A DNA stretch of 64,000 bases. Origin: Deltaproteobacteria bacterium (GTDB lineage Bacteria; Desulfobacterota; Desulfobacteria; Desulfobacterales; Desulfatirhabdiaceae). The DNA lies in NCBI GenBank assembly GCA_016219185.1, contig JACRBZ010000010.1:124001-188000 (forward strand), given 5' to 3'. The notes under the pieces are model-generated. The model was not told where the DNA came from. It saw only the letters and a program-made list of their open reading frames with translations, and searched no databases. Shown here piece by piece: positions 8,116 to 17,704 of the stretch (within the stretch, counting starts at the first letter, position 1; each line of letters starts with the position of its first letter). The position numbers were made by a program, and so were the translations under genes.

Positions 8116-9711
8116 ATGGAACCGATTCACCTTTATGACACCACCTTGAGGGACGGAACGCAAGGAGAAGATGTCAATTTTTCGGCTGAAGAAAAAATCC
8201 TGATCGCCCAGCGCCTGGATGATTTCGGCATTCACTATATCGAAGGCGGATGGCCGGGATCCAATCCCAGGGATTTGCAGTTTTTCGAGCTGGCCCAGCA
8301 GATAGATTTCAAGCATGCGAAACTTGCGGCTTTTGGTTCCACCCGAAAACCCGGCTTTGCCACCGGCGATGACCCCAATGTTCAGGCGCTTCTGGCGGCC
8401 CGGACCCCGGTTGTCACCATTTTTGGAAAAAGCTGGGATCTTCATGTCGGAAAGATCATGGGCAATACCCTGGAAGAGAATCTGGCCATGATCCATGATA
8501 CGGTGGCTTATCTGAAAGGCCACTGCCGGGAAGTCATTTATGACGCCGAGCATTTTTTTGACGGCTACAAGGCCAACCCGGACTATGCCCTGTCCACCCT
8601 GGTGGCGGCTGTGGAAGGCGGCGCGGACTGCATCGTGCTCTGCGACACCAATGGCGGAACCCTGACCTATGAAATCGAACCCATGATCGCCAGGGTGCAC
8701 CGGATAATCGCAGAAAAAGCCCATCCGTCAAAGTCCGCCGTCAGAATCGGTATTCATACCCACAATGATTCCGGCCTTGCCGTGGCCAACAGCATTTGCG
8801 CGGTAAACGCCGGTGCGGTCCTGGTTCAGGGGACCATCAACGGATACGGAGAGCGATGCGGAAATGCGGACCTGACCACCATCATTCCCGTATTATGCTT
8901 GAAAATGAATCGGCCCTGCGTATCTTCCGAAAGCCTTTCGAGGCTGAAGAAACTGTCCCGGTTCGTCAGCGAAACCGCCAACATGATTCCGCAGAACACC
9001 ATGCCGTTTGTGGGAAAAAGCGCCTTTGCCCATAAGGGCGGGGTTCATGTGAGCGCAATCATGAAACTTCCCAGGGCATACGAACACATTGATCCGGGCC
9101 TGGTCGGAAACAAGCGAAAAGTACTGGTTTCCGATCTTTCCGGCAAAAGCAATGTGGAATACAAGGCCAGGGAACTCGGGGTGGAGCTGAACGGGTCGGA
9201 TCGGCAGAAAGTCGTCTCTGAAATCAAGCGCATGGAACAGGAAGGCTATCAGTTTGATGTGGCCGATGGATCTTTCAAGATTCTGCTGGAAAAACTGACC
9301 GAACAGTTCAAGCCCCTGTTCGAGCTGGAATCGTTCCGCGTGACCATTGAAAAAGACAAAAACCAGCCCTGCTCCGCCCATGCAACCATAAAAATATCGG
9401 TTGACGGCAAGCAGGAAATCACGGCAGCCGAAGGAAGCGGCCCGGTCAGCGCCCTGGATAACGCGCTTCGAAAAGCCCTGGACAATTTTTTCCCCCATGT
9501 GGACCACATGCGGCTGGTGGATTTCAAGGTCCGCGTCATTGACGGCCGGGCCGGAACCGCTGCCAGGGTTCGCGTGTTTATCGAATCCAGGGATGAAGAC
9601 CATGTCTGGAGCACCATCGGCGTGTCCGAAGATATCATTGAAGCCAGTTGGCATGCCCTTGCAGACAGTTTTCAGTATAAGCTGTCACGGTTAAACGCTC
9701 AGGCAAACTGA
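8116..9711 (+). CDS. cimA: (R)-citramalate synthase
   Basis: A 531-residue enzyme that condenses acetyl-CoA and pyruvate to citramalate, giving a threonine-independent route to 2-oxobutyrate and isoleucine. The N-terminus has YDTTLRDGTQGEDVNFS (about 6-22) and EGGWPGSNP, characteristic of the citramalate branch rather than isopropylmalate synthase. The metal-binding histidines lie in GIHTHNDSGLAVANS. The C-terminal LeuA-type regulatory domain (about 400-525) suggests feedback control. Its placement between ilvC and leuA fits a complete Ile/Val/Leu operon; no threonine dehydratase gene is nearby. Start supported by AAGGA upstream. Confidence 0.93.
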   Translation: MEPIHLYDTTLRDGTQGEDVNFSAEEKILIAQRLDDFGIHYIEGGWPGSNPRDLQFFELAQQIDFKHAKLAAFGSTRKPGFATGDDPNVQALLAARTPVVTIFGKSWDLHVGKIMGNTLEENLAMIHDTVAYLKGHCREVIYDAEHFFDGYKANPDYALSTLVAAVEGGADCIVLCDTNGGTLTYEIEPMIARVHRIIAEKAHPSKSAVRIGIHTHNDSGLAVANSICAVNAGAVLVQGTINGYGERCGNADLTTIIPVLCLKMNRPCVSSESLSRLKKLSRFVSETANMIPQNTMPFVGKSAFAHKGGVHVSAIMKLPRAYEHIDPGLVGNKRKVLVSDLSGKSNVEYKARELGVELNGSDRQKVVSEIKRMEQEGYQFDVADGSFKILLEKLTEQFKPLFELESFRVTIEKDKNQPCSAHATIKISVDGKQEITAAEGSGPVSALDNALRKALDNFFPHVDHMRLVDFKVRVIDGRAGTAARVRVFIESRDEDHVWSTIGVSEDIIEASWHALADSFQYKLSRLNAQAN

Positions 9712-9758
9712 ACGCCCGGGCAGTCAAGAATTGTTTTATTGAAATAAGGAAGTCATTC

Positions 9759-9833
9759 ATGTTGACGGAAAAGGAAGCAACAAATGCCGCGGGACGGTTT
9801 TTCAGCAATGTCCCGCGGCCCATGCTCAGGTAG
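9759..9833 (+). CDS. Possible upstream reading frame before leuA
   Basis: A 24-codon frame starts at ATG 9759 with a well-spaced AAGGAAG (9746-9752) and ends at TAG 9831. Within it lies a perfect 10-bp inverted repeat, 9786-9795 with 9810-9819. It is not enriched in leucine, so it is not a classical leu leader peptide. It could be a translated leader that couples to leuA folding, or chance. It sits in the otherwise non-coding stretch 9712-9937. Confidence 0.3.
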   Translation: MLTEKEATNAAGRFFSNVPRPMLR

Positions 9834-9937
9834 GTGTTGCAACTCTGCCTTCTGGCCAAAACGAAAGCAGGCGATTCAGCTCTCTTCGTTCACCGATGGA
9901 TCAATCAGACAGACATTTTTCTAAAAGGAGCAATACC

Positions 9938-11470
9938 ATGACCGAGCGTGTAATCATATTTGACACCACTTTAAGAGACGGCGAGCAGTCCCCCGGCGCC
10001 AGCATGAATGCGGGCGAAAAGCTGCGCCTGGCCACCCAGCTCGAAAAACTGGGCGTGGATGTGCTGGAAGCCGGATTTCCGGCAGCCTCGGACGGCGATT
10101 TCGAGGCAGTGTCTCGAATCTCCGGACAATTGAAACGCACGGAGGTTGCGGCCCTGGCCCGCACCTCCAAAAATGACATTGACCGGGCCTGGGGAGCAAT
10201 TCAACATGCCGCCTTTCCCCGGATCCATACCTTTATCGCCACATCCGACATCCACCTGACCTACAAACTTCGGATGAATCGCGATGAAGTCGTTGCGGCA
10301 GCCGTGGAGGCCGTAAAATATGCCAGGTCCCTGACCGAACGGGTCGAGTTTTCAGCCGAAGACGGGTCCCGAAGCGACCGGGATTTTTTATGCCGGATCT
10401 TTGAAGCCGCCATCGAAGCGGGCGCCGCCACCGTGAATCTGCCGGATACCGTCGGATACGCCATTCCGCAGGAATATGCCGAACTGATTCAGTATGTCAT
10501 GTCCCATACGCCCAATATCCACAAGGCCATATTGAGCGTTCACTGTCACAACGATCTGGGACTGGCGACAGCCAATACCCTGGCCGCCATCAGCGCAGGG
10601 GCCAGACAGGCGGAGGTCACCATCAACGGCATCGGCGAGCGGGCCGGCAACACCTCTCTCGAGGAAGTGGTCATGGCGATTCACACCCGGCCCAATTATC
10701 TTTCATTCACATCCGGCATCAAGACCGAATTCATTTATCCCACCAGTCGCCTGGTCAGTATGATTACCGGCATTCCGGTTCAGCCCAACAAAGCCATTGT
10801 CGGGGCCAACGCTTTTTCCCATGAAGCCGGAATTCACCAGGACGGGGTTCTGAAAAACCCCATGACTTATGAAATCATGAAGCCCGAAGCCATCGGCCTG
10901 AACACCAACAAATTGGTTCTGGGAAAACATTCGGGACGGCACGCCCTTCGAACTCACTTAAAGGATATGGGATATGATCTGTCGGATGAAGAATTGCAAC
11001 TGGTTTTTACCAAGTTCAAGGAACTGGCAGACAAGAAAAAACATGTAGTGGATGAGGATCTGGAAGTGCTGGTCACCGAGGGAATTCTGCAAAGCCACGA
11101 TGTCTTTACCCTGGATTATCTGCATGTCATCAGCGGCACAACGGTTCTTCCCATGGCCAGCGTGCGGATGATGATTAACGGAAGGCCGGTTAAAGGAGCG
11201 GATTATGGAAACGGCCCCATCGATGCCGTTTATAAAACCGTTGCCGGCCTTACCGGAACCGGATCCGAACTGCTGCGGTTTTCGATCAACGCCCTGACAG
11301 GCGGTACCGACGCCCAGGGCGAGGTCACGGTCCGGCTTCGGGAAAACGGCCTTGAAGCCATGGGAAGAGGCGCGGACCCGGATGTGATCACGGCCAGCGC
11401 CAAAGCCTATGTCAACGGCCTGAACCGGTTGGAGTACTTAAAAGCGCACCCGATAACACCGATGGAGTAA
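9938..11470 (+). CDS. leuA: 2-isopropylmalate synthase
   Basis: A 510-residue enzyme that condenses acetyl-CoA with 2-oxoisovalerate, the first leucine-specific step. Motifs: [16 protein letters not shown] near the N-terminus, [18 protein letters not shown] with the metal-binding histidines, [10 protein letters not shown], and a C-terminal allosteric LeuA dimer domain (about 390-505). An ATG 42 bp further upstream is in frame, but AAAGGAG (9925-9931) is spaced for the ATG at 9938, which also begins the conserved N-terminus. It is the last gene of the operon. leuB, leuC and leuD are not in this window. Confidence 0.95.
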   Translation: MTERVIIFDTTLRDGEQSPGASMNAGEKLRLATQLEKLGVDVLEAGFPAASDGDFEAVSRISGQLKRTEVAALARTSKNDIDRAWGAIQHAAFPRIHTFIATSDIHLTYKLRMNRDEVVAAAVEAVKYARSLTERVEFSAEDGSRSDRDFLCRIFEAAIEAGAATVNLPDTVGYAIPQEYAELIQYVMSHTPNIHKAILSVHCHNDLGLATANTLAAISAGARQAEVTINGIGERAGNTSLEEVVMAIHTRPNYLSFTSGIKTEFIYPTSRLVSMITGIPVQPNKAIVGANAFSHEAGIHQDGVLKNPMTYEIMKPEAIGLNTNKLVLGKHSGRHALRTHLKDMGYDLSDEELQLVFTKFKELADKKKHVVDEDLEVLVTEGILQSHDVFTLDYLHVISGTTVLPMASVRMMINGRPVKGADYGNGPIDAVYKTVAGLTGTGSELLRFSINALTGGTDAQGEVTVRLRENGLEAMGRGADPDVITASAKAYVNGLNRLEYLKAHPITPME

Positions 11471-11489
11471 ACCAGGGAGAGTCAGGGAG

Positions 11490-11534
11490 CAGAGGTCGGA
11501 AACCGTTATTTTTATATTTATCTTCCGACCCCTG
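11490..11534. terminator. Inverted repeat between convergent leuA and the thioredoxin-fold gene
   Basis: Arms 11490-11501 and 11523-11534 pair at 11 of 12 positions with an AT-rich 21-nt loop. It lies between two convergent genes and may act as a shared terminator, although no long T run follows the stem. Confidence 0.45.
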
Positions 11535-11544
11535 TCACCCAGAC

Positions 11545-12084
11545 TTATTCATTCTGGAGATCAATGGCCATCTGGACGATGGAGGCCACTTCGCTTTGCG
11601 GAACTTTTCCCCGGACAATCACCCGGACGATCCGGTTTTTGTCCAGAAGAATGGCATTGGCCGTTTTTTCTTCCAGATTCCAGGCAGTTCTGAGTGTTGC
11701 ATCATAATCAAACAAAATGGTGGTATTGTATTTTTTTGCTTTTTTTCCGGCAATTATCCGGATGAGGGAATCGGGTTTCCAGGTGGACTTGCAATCCGCG
11801 ATCCCGATTCCCTTGTAGGTTTCGTCCTTCAGAAGGCCCTGGTCCTTGGCTTTTTTCATGGCATCGGTAAAATGATCGTTCAGGTCCGATTCGTCCGGGC
11901 TCACATAATTGACAAGCAGCACTTTTCCGGCCCAGGATGCCATCGAAAAGGCATTTCCCTCTGAATCCTTGAATGACCAGTCCGACGCCTTCATGCCCGC
12001 CATAAGCCCTTCCGCACTCCCCATGGAACTCCAAAACAGTACAATCCCCATCAGACTCAAGACCATCATCAACTTTCGACTCAT
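11545..12084 (-). CDS. Exported thioredoxin-fold protein, YtfJ-like
   Basis: A 179-residue protein with a signal peptide (about 1-24, ending in SAEG). The rest is a thioredoxin-like fold: GKVLLVNYVSPDESDLN corresponds to the strand and helix where redox-active thioredoxins have CxxC, but no cysteine pair is present. The rest of the fold continues through TTILFDYDATLRTAWNL and ILLDKNRIVRVIVRGKVP. This pattern resembles the YtfJ family of periplasmic proteins of unknown function. A good AAAGGAG lies before the start. It is downstream of the ferritin-like gene, 67 bp away, in the same orientation. Redox catalysis is unlikely without the cysteines. Confidence 0.65.
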   Translation of the reverse strand: MSRKLMMVLSLMGIVLFWSSMGSAEGLMAGMKASDWSFKDSEGNAFSMASWAGKVLLVNYVSPDESDLNDHFTDAMKKAKDQGLLKDETYKGIGIADCKSTWKPDSLIRIIAGKKAKKYNTTILFDYDATLRTAWNLEEKTANAILLDKNRIVRVIVRGKVPQSEVASIVQMAIDLQNE

Positions 12085-12151
12085 GCCAAAAACTCCTTTC
12101 CGTTAGGTTGTTGACCAAATGAATTTATGTGACCCTGAAACCGTCCCTCCA

Positions 12152-12622
12152 TCAATCCCCCATCTGCGCCATATACTCATCATAAAGCTTTTCCAGCCCC
12201 AGCTTATGCCGGGCTTCTTCCTGGCGGAGAATTTTAAAGATATCTTTGGCGGTTTCGGTTTCAGCCTGCAGGCGCAGTTCGTTATAGAGCTTCAGGGCCT
12301 TTTCTTCCCGCTTCATGGCAAGGAGCAGAATGTCCCGGTAGGACATTCCCTTCTGCCAGGCAATATCCACCATGAAATCACTGCGCTTGAGATCTCCGAT
12401 CCATTTGAATTTGTAATCCCGAGTGACCAGATTGCATTCGCCCGTACAGTCGAGATTTTCCAGAAGATGTTGATGCTTTCGTTCTTCCCTGGCAAATTCA
12501 AGAAACATTTTCCGGGTTTCCTCCCGGGCTTCATTCCCGGCGGCTTCCTCATAAAAAGAGGCAGCTTCAATTTCCTTTTCAATGGCAAAATCGATAATGG
12601 CCTGATAGCTCTTGAATTCCAT
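12152..12622 (-). CDS. Ferritin-like / rubrerythrin-family protein
   Basis: A protein of about 156 residues, wholly helical. Iron-ligand patterns appear as paired motifs: EKEIEAASFYEEAA with EERKHQH in the first half, and KREEKALKLYNEL with QEEARHKLGLEKLYDEYM in the second half. This fits the ferritin-like di-iron family (COG1633-type), which handles iron or peroxide in anaerobes. No rubredoxin domain is attached. The frame extends to 12649, but AAAGGA is spaced for the internal ATG at 12622. It lies directly downstream of pyrD. Function beyond metal binding is inferred. Confidence 0.7.
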   Translation of the reverse strand: MEFKSYQAIIDFAIEKEIEAASFYEEAAGNEAREETRKMFLEFAREERKHQHLLENLDCTGECNLVTRDYKFKWIGDLKRSDFMVDIAWQKGMSYRDILLLAMKREEKALKLYNELRLQAETETAKDIFKILRQEEARHKLGLEKLYDEYMAQMGD

Positions 12623-12676
12623 AACCATATCCTTTCTTGATAAAGCCATATTCCCGGGCGCAACATCAAACCCGTC

Positions 12677-13609
12677 TCACACACAATCAGTCTTCAGGGT
12701 ACCGGTGATGTCGGACAGTTTTTCAATATGATGCTGAAGCAAAAACGTCTCTATGCCTTCGATGATGTCCAGCGTAGCCCGGGGATTGACGAAATTGGCG
12801 GTTCCCACCTGAATGGCCGAAGCGCCGGCAATGAGAAATTGCAGGGCATCGGAAGCCGTCATGATGCCGCCGATACCGATAATTGGAACCGATACGGCCT
12901 GTGCAACCTGCCAGACCATTCGAACCGCTATCGGCCGAATGGCGGGACCCGACAACCCGCCGGTGATATTGGCAAGCTTCGGGCGCCTGGTTTCGATATC
13001 GATGACCATGCCGGTCAAGGTGTTGATCAGGGACAGGCAGTCTGCTCCGGCATCCACAACGCTGCGCGCGATCTGGGTGATATCCGTGACATTCGGGGAA
13101 AGCTTCACGATCAGGGTTTTTGAAATTCGCTTTCGAACAGCGCTGATCACATCAAAGGCAGCCTGCGGATCCACCCCGAAGGCAATGCCGCCGGATTTGA
13201 CATTGGGGCAGGAAATATTGACCTCGATGGCCGAAATGCCTTCAACGTCCTCGATGCGCCGGGCAAGCTCGCAATATTCTTCAATGCATTTTCCGTAAAT
13301 ATTAACGACCAGCGGCGGAGACAGGGTCCGCAGAAATGGCAGTTTTTCGCTAATGAATGCCTTGATTCCCACATTCTCGAGGCCGATGGCGTTCAGCATC
13401 CCGCACGGGGTTTCCACGATTCGCGGCGGCGGGTTGCCGATGCAGGGCTCAAGGGAAAGGCCCTTGACCACAATGGCTCCCAGGCGGTTTAAATCCACCA
13501 GATCGACGAATTCGCTGGCATAGCCGAAAGTCCCTGAAGCGGTCATGACCGGATTTTTCAGGCTGAGTCCGGCAATCGAAACCTGAAGGTCGGTACTTGG
13601 TTTTATCAT
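12677..13609 (-). CDS. pyrD: Dihydroorotate dehydrogenase, class 1B catalytic subunit
   Basis: A 310-residue flavoenzyme that oxidises dihydroorotate in pyrimidine synthesis. It has the N-terminal [17 protein letters not shown] segment, the catalytic Cys134 in [11 protein letters not shown] (Cys marks class 1), and FMN-binding glycine motifs [16 protein letters not shown] and AIQVGTANF. The 1B class usually works with an iron-sulfur/FAD subunit, PyrK, but no pyrK is adjacent. The upstream metallo-beta-lactamase gene ends immediately before the start codon, so the two are translationally coupled. Confidence 0.92.
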   Translation of the reverse strand: MIKPSTDLQVSIAGLSLKNPVMTASGTFGYASEFVDLVDLNRLGAIVVKGLSLEPCIGNPPPRIVETPCGMLNAIGLENVGIKAFISEKLPFLRTLSPPLVVNIYGKCIEEYCELARRIEDVEGISAIEVNISCPNVKSGGIAFGVDPQAAFDVISAVRKRISKTLIVKLSPNVTDITQIARSVVDAGADCLSLINTLTGMVIDIETRRPKLANITGGLSGPAIRPIAVRMVWQVAQAVSVPIIGIGGIMTASDALQFLIAGASAIQVGTANFVNPRATLDIIEGIETFLLQHHIEKLSDITGTLKTDCV

Positions 13610-14509
13610 CTAGAGGCGCCTTTTGCCCACGGCCTTGACGCGGGCTTCAAGATTGAGAAGGTATGCGGGTTCCGGCTGCTTGGGCTCGGGTTTGACATCA
13701 TACTCGACTGCCTTGATCCTTGTCATGACACGCCCAATATCACCATGTTCTTCCGCCAGATAGGTTTCTACCAGATTTCTGAATTCATCGCAATATTTCA
13801 GGGATCGGGGAATGTAGTTTCTTGCATCCGCTCCGGTAAAGGCATACCGGTGTGCCGTGCATATCGCGTCCGCATCCAGAAGTTCCAGTTTTTTAATGGA
13901 ACCCACATATTGATCATAGTCGACCAGACAGTCGGACACAATATAGCCGGTGGGGTCCGCGACTCCGGCAGCTTCCGAGCAGATCAGGGCTTTAATCTCC
14001 GGAACGAAATAACTCAAACAGTCCCGCGTATGGCCCGGGGTTTCAATTACCCGAAGGGTTCGATCCGGGGATATCTTTAACAGATCACCTTCTTTCACGG
14101 TCATGTCGATTTCAAAGGGGGTAAACTCGATCGCGGCATCAATTGGAAAACCATTTCGCTGGAAAGCTTTCACAGCCGCGCGGTGCAGCTCCCGAATCAA
14201 CTCGATGGCATTGGGCCTGGCCAGGGTAGCCTTGGCCTGTTCCGATGAGACGATCTTCATTTCCGGAAAATGCGATTTCAGGGCCGAAACCGATCCGCAA
14301 TGGTCAAAATGCGAATGCGTCAACAGGCAATAGGCAGGGGTCCGGCTTCCCAGCACCTCGGAAATGGCGGATGCATAATGGTGTCCCAAAAAAGAGAACC
14401 CGGCATCAAAAATGGCCGGATTTTCCCCATCCAGCAGATAGACAGGGGTGGCAGGGTTTCCCAGCATATAGAGTCTGTCGACAACGCGACCGATTTGTTC
14501 GATGATCAA
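13610..14509 (-). CDS. Metallo-beta-lactamase-fold hydrolase
   Basis: A 299-residue cytoplasmic protein with the MBL-fold metal motif THSHFDHCG (His65, His67, Asp69, His70) and a second His ligand in ETPGHTRDC (His160). The third site is near SEAAGVADP and the last His in CTAHRYAF. This is the glyoxalase II/hydrolase branch of the fold; the substrate cannot be named. Its stop TAG abuts the ATG of pyrD, so the pair forms a coupled unit, but a metabolic link is not evident. It faces the kinase at 14937 divergently across 427 bp. Confidence 0.8.
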   Translation of the reverse strand: MIIEQIGRVVDRLYMLGNPATPVYLLDGENPAIFDAGFSFLGHHYASAISEVLGSRTPAYCLLTHSHFDHCGSVSALKSHFPEMKIVSSEQAKATLARPNAIELIRELHRAAVKAFQRNGFPIDAAIEFTPFEIDMTVKEGDLLKISPDRTLRVIETPGHTRDCLSYFVPEIKALICSEAAGVADPTGYIVSDCLVDYDQYVGSIKKLELLDADAICTAHRYAFTGADARNYIPRSLKYCDEFRNLVETYLAEEHGDIGRVMTRIKAVEYDVKPEPKQPEPAYLLNLEARVKAVGKRRL

Positions 14510-14936
14510 AATAAATTCCTTTGCCTGCCTATATTCCCGTGGCTATTTTCAATAAATGATTGTATAATAACATATGAATTACATTCCATAAAAATTTTGA
14601 GTACTTAACACCATATTTATTTGTGTTTACCCTTATATCCACCTGGAAGAGATTCACAAAGACAAAAAAACACGAATCCCGATGCGGGAAAGCATGGAAT
14701 CAGGACGATGTTGCGAAATCAAGTCATTAATTTCTGATTTTATAAACCATGCGGTGCGTTTGATCAAGTTGATATGTTATCATACGAAATCAAATCCCCG
14801 AAAAATATCGGATAAAACCATTCAGAATGCTTAAGTATCGCCTTTCAGATTGCAGAAACCGCCGCAGCCCCAGACGTACCGAAGTTTATCAGCACTAACG
14901 GGTTCAGGATAATCCGTCCATGAGGAATCCCCTCGA
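14510..14936. other. Divergent intergenic region
   Basis: This 427-bp stretch between the divergent hydrolase and kinase genes is AT-rich near the hydrolase side, where a minus-strand -10-like TATTATA lies at about 14565. No convincing -35/-10 pair, sigma54 site, RNA structure or reading frame was recognised on the kinase side. Confidence 0.5.
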
Positions 14937-16496
14937 ATGACCGACCAGATACAATTACTTGTGATTGACAATAACCCATTGTTACTGATGGGAACGTTGC
15001 AGATTCTGAAAACAGAGGGGTATTCCATAACCGAAGCGACATCCGGCACGAAAGGGTTGCAACTGGCCAAGAAGAAGAAACCGGACCTGATCCTTCTCAA
15101 TGTCGTTCTGCCGGACTTAAGTGGTCTTGAAATCTGTCGACGGATAAAATCCGATCCAGCGCTCCCGCAATGTTTTATCATCCTGTTCGACAGCACCATG
15201 ACATCATCCGACAAGCAAGCCGAAGGGCTGAAAGCCGGGGCGAACAGCTATATTGCCGGACCCATCTCCAACCGGGAACTGGTTGCACGGATTCAGGACA
15301 TGTCTCGAATAAAATCAACCCAGGATGCCTTAAAGGCCAGCGAGGAACGATTCCGGCTGATGTATGAAAATGCCCCGTCAGCTTACCTGACGCTGGACGA
15401 AAACGGATGTATTCTGTCGGTTAACCCGGCATGGGAAAGATTTCTGGGTTATGCGAAGGCAGATGTATCGGGTGCATTCATTTATGACATGTTGCCGCCT
15501 TCAGACGCGGAAAAGCTCCGCTCCTATTTTTCATCCGGTTTTTCATCCGGTAGCGCCTTCAAACCATTCCAGGATCTTGAACTGAATATTCGCCGAAATG
15601 ATGGATCCACGGCCCGGGTTTTGCTTAACTGCTTTCGGGAAACAGTCGCCAATAGCAAGCGGGGCAAGACTCATGCCGCTTTTTGTATTCTGCATGATGT
15701 TGCTGAAAAATCAAAAACTCAGGAAAGTTTATTAAAAACCCAGCAACTTGAATTCACGGCCACCCTTGCCGGCGGAATTGCACACGATTTTAACAACCTG
15801 CTGATGTCCATCATGGGCAACATTTCTCTGGCCCAGCTTTACCTCAACCCCGAAGATAACGCCAACAAGATTCTTGAAAAAGCTGAATCCACCTGTAACC
15901 AGGGCAAGGAACTTACCCAGCATTTCATTCTCCTGTCCAAATGCGGGTATCCTTCCAAAAAACCCTCTTCAATGGAAAAACTGCTCAAGGAGTCCTCGGT
16001 TATCGGAATCCCGATCCCAAATGTTGATGTGGTCCTTGATTTGCCCGATGGCATCTGGAAGATTGAAGCGGATGAGCATCAGATGCAATATGCCCTCACC
16101 CATTTGATGACCAATGCGGTTGAATCCATGCCCGGCGGGGGAAAGGTTCATATCAAGATCAGAAACATTGTCGTTTCCGACCATACGCCTCGCCCCGCCC
16201 ACCCGATTTCTTCGGGCCGATACCTGCATTTAATGATTCAGGACCAGGGTCAGGGCATTTCCTCCGAACATCTTCCCCGGATATTCGACCCTTACTACAC
16301 CACCAAGGAACTGGGGCCTAAAAAAGGCATGGGACTGGGACTGACCACCGTATATTCCATCATTCACAAGCATGAGGGATTTATTTTTATCGAATCTGAA
16401 GTCAATCGGGGAACAACCGTGGACATATATCTTCCGGCGCTTCTGGATAATGAAAGTCAGGACGGCGGCACGCCGAATCTGAGCCATTTGAACTGA
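14937..16496 (+). CDS. REC-PAS-histidine kinase with degenerate receiver
   Basis: A 519-residue cytoplasmic protein. Domains: receiver 5-120, PAS 135-258, HisKA with phospho-acceptor His283 in GGIAHDFNNLL, and HATPase_c 370-505 (EADEHQMQYALTHLMTNAVE, DQGQGISSEHLPRIFDPYYTTKE, GMGLGLTTVYSII). The receiver is probably not phosphorylatable. The acceptor position is Asn55 (LLNVVLPD, usually LLDVMLPD) and the conserved Lys before Pro is Gly108 (YIAGP). The kinase part looks complete. A 12-bp tandem duplication near 15530-15550 gives a repeated FSSG. The 3' end overlaps the convergent AcuA-like gene by 40 bp. Signal unknown. Confidence 0.85.
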   Translation: MTDQIQLLVIDNNPLLLMGTLQILKTEGYSITEATSGTKGLQLAKKKKPDLILLNVVLPDLSGLEICRRIKSDPALPQCFIILFDSTMTSSDKQAEGLKAGANSYIAGPISNRELVARIQDMSRIKSTQDALKASEERFRLMYENAPSAYLTLDENGCILSVNPAWERFLGYAKADVSGAFIYDMLPPSDAEKLRSYFSSGFSSGSAFKPFQDLELNIRRNDGSTARVLLNCFRETVANSKRGKTHAAFCILHDVAEKSKTQESLLKTQQLEFTATLAGGIAHDFNNLLMSIMGNISLAQLYLNPEDNANKILEKAESTCNQGKELTQHFILLSKCGYPSKKPSSMEKLLKESSVIGIPIPNVDVVLDLPDGIWKIEADEHQMQYALTHLMTNAVESMPGGGKVHIKIRNIVVSDHTPRPAHPISSGRYLHLMIQDQGQGISSEHLPRIFDPYYTTKELGPKKGMGLGLTTVYSIIHKHEGFIFIESEVNRGTTVDIYLPALLDNESQDGGTPNLSHLN

Positions 16497-17095
16497 GTCT
16501 GAACATCCTTGGAAATGGAATTGCCGATTCTTGCCATGAAAACATTTTCCGGTTTCAGGCAGATGTTGGGCTCATTGGTCTGAAATTCCTGAAATCCGAA
16601 TGGCCCGAACAGGCGGATGAGCATGGTGCGATATTCCTGAGCGGTCTTAAGCGCGCCATCCAGGTCCCAGGTCCAGGAATATCCCACCATATAGGCAATC
16701 ATGTCTTCGATCCGGGGATGATTCAACAGTTGTTGAACGATGCCGCGGGCAATACCCGTGGATCGCCAATCCCTGCAGACCTCGATGGCCTTGATCTCGA
16801 TCATGGTCTCGGGTCCCAGCTCGGCCCACCGCTCCTCAGGCTCCGGATGGACCAGCACCCCGAATCCGATGATGTGCTGATAGTCGATCAAGGCCAGGAC
16901 GACATTGGCATCCGGCATTCCGGCGATCTTTTCAAGCGTCTCTTTCCGGGTATAAAGGGATTTATAATGGGGATGAATGCCGAACTGAGCGTCAAAACTG
17001 CACATCCGAATTTCATCCCTGCTGCAGAACGACCGGATCAGGATCCTTCCGACAGGCGTTTCCCAAACGATCGGTGTTGAGGCTCTTTCACCCAT
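16457..17095 (-). CDS. AcuA-like GNAT acetyltransferase
   Basis: A 212-residue protein that resembles Bacillus AcuA, the acetyltransferase that inactivates acetyl-CoA synthetase by lysine acetylation. Shared segments recalled from the family include PEERW, IEIKAIEVCRDWRSTGIARGIVQ (the acetyl-CoA-binding A motif, shown here as region 93-116), a YSWTWDLDG segment, and MARIGNSISKDVQTQFKWLRF near the C-terminus. Neighbouring acuB or acuC genes are absent. It lies 26 bp downstream of another GNAT gene on the same strand. An Acs-directed role is inferred from family resemblance only. Confidence 0.75.
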   Translation of the reverse strand: MGERASTPIVWETPVGRILIRSFCSRDEIRMCSFDAQFGIHPHYKSLYTRKETLEKIAGMPDANVVLALIDYQHIIGFGVLVHPEPEERWAELGPETMIEIKAIEVCRDWRSTGIARGIVQQLLNHPRIEDMIAYMVGYSWTWDLDGALKTAQEYRTMLIRLFGPFGFQEFQTNEPNICLKPENVFMARIGNSISKDVQTQFKWLRFGVPPS

Positions 17096-17121
17096 TCATC
17101 CACGCCCCCGAACGCACGTAT

Positions 17122-17676
17122 TCAAAAATCCCCCCAGTTCTTGTGCAGCCGCTTGGTCATAATGACAAGATTGTGAAAATTGCCGCAGGAATCCTTGACA
17201 TAATTCTTCAATTCACCCCGCTCGAAAAAGTCCAGTTTGTGCGCTGCCTCGATAGCCGGGTCTTCAACCCCGACGACAAGATCGGTACGAAGCTCTTCAA
17301 GTCCTTTGTCCAGGCCCAGTTGAATCATATCCAGAAGCATCCAGGTTCCCAGGCGGATATGGCGGTATCCCGGCAGAATCACCACCCGGATCCGTCCCAC
17401 GTGCCGGGTGCAGCCGAAACTCCGCAGGTGAAGGCTGGCATGACCGACAATTTTATCTTCAGTTACCGCAACAATGGAAAAAACCGTCGCGGAATCGACG
17501 CTGTTAACCCATTTTCGAATCACTTCCGGATCCAGAACATCATAACGCATAAACCACCGATCCGAATCCAGCAGTTCCGCATAGAACCGGCCCAGCAGAC
17601 TTTCATCCTGCTTTTCCAGCGGTCGGATGACAGCTTCCTTCCCTTCTTTCAGAACGACTTCCTTGGGATACCTCAC
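17122..17676 (-). CDS. GNAT-family N-acetyltransferase
   Basis: A protein of about 184 residues with the GNAT fold. A strand with IVAVTEDKIVGHASLHL is followed by the acetyl-CoA pocket VVILPGYRHIRLGTWMLLDMIQLG, where the usual Q/RxxGxG/A appears as RHIRLGT. Substrate is unknown; protein or small-molecule acetylation is possible. The frame is open to an ATG at 17766, but GAGGAGG is placed for the GTG at 17676. The extra codons are derived from an inserted palindromic repeat, so I use the GTG. It probably forms a unit with the AcuA-like gene downstream. Confidence 0.8.
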   Translation of the reverse strand: MRYPKEVVLKEGKEAVIRPLEKQDESLLGRFYAELLDSDRWFMRYDVLDPEVIRKWVNSVDSATVFSIVAVTEDKIVGHASLHLRSFGCTRHVGRIRVVILPGYRHIRLGTWMLLDMIQLGLDKGLEELRTDLVVGVEDPAIEAAHKLDFFERGELKNYVKDSCGNFHNLVIMTKRLHKNWGDF

Positions 17677-17704
17677 GAAATGATTCCTCCTCAAAGCATT
17701 GTTG

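Noticed and set aside
9712-9937. T-box riboswitch before leuA
   Set aside because: The conserved T-box sequence and a terminator with T run were not found; only an isolated hairpin and a short frame are visible.
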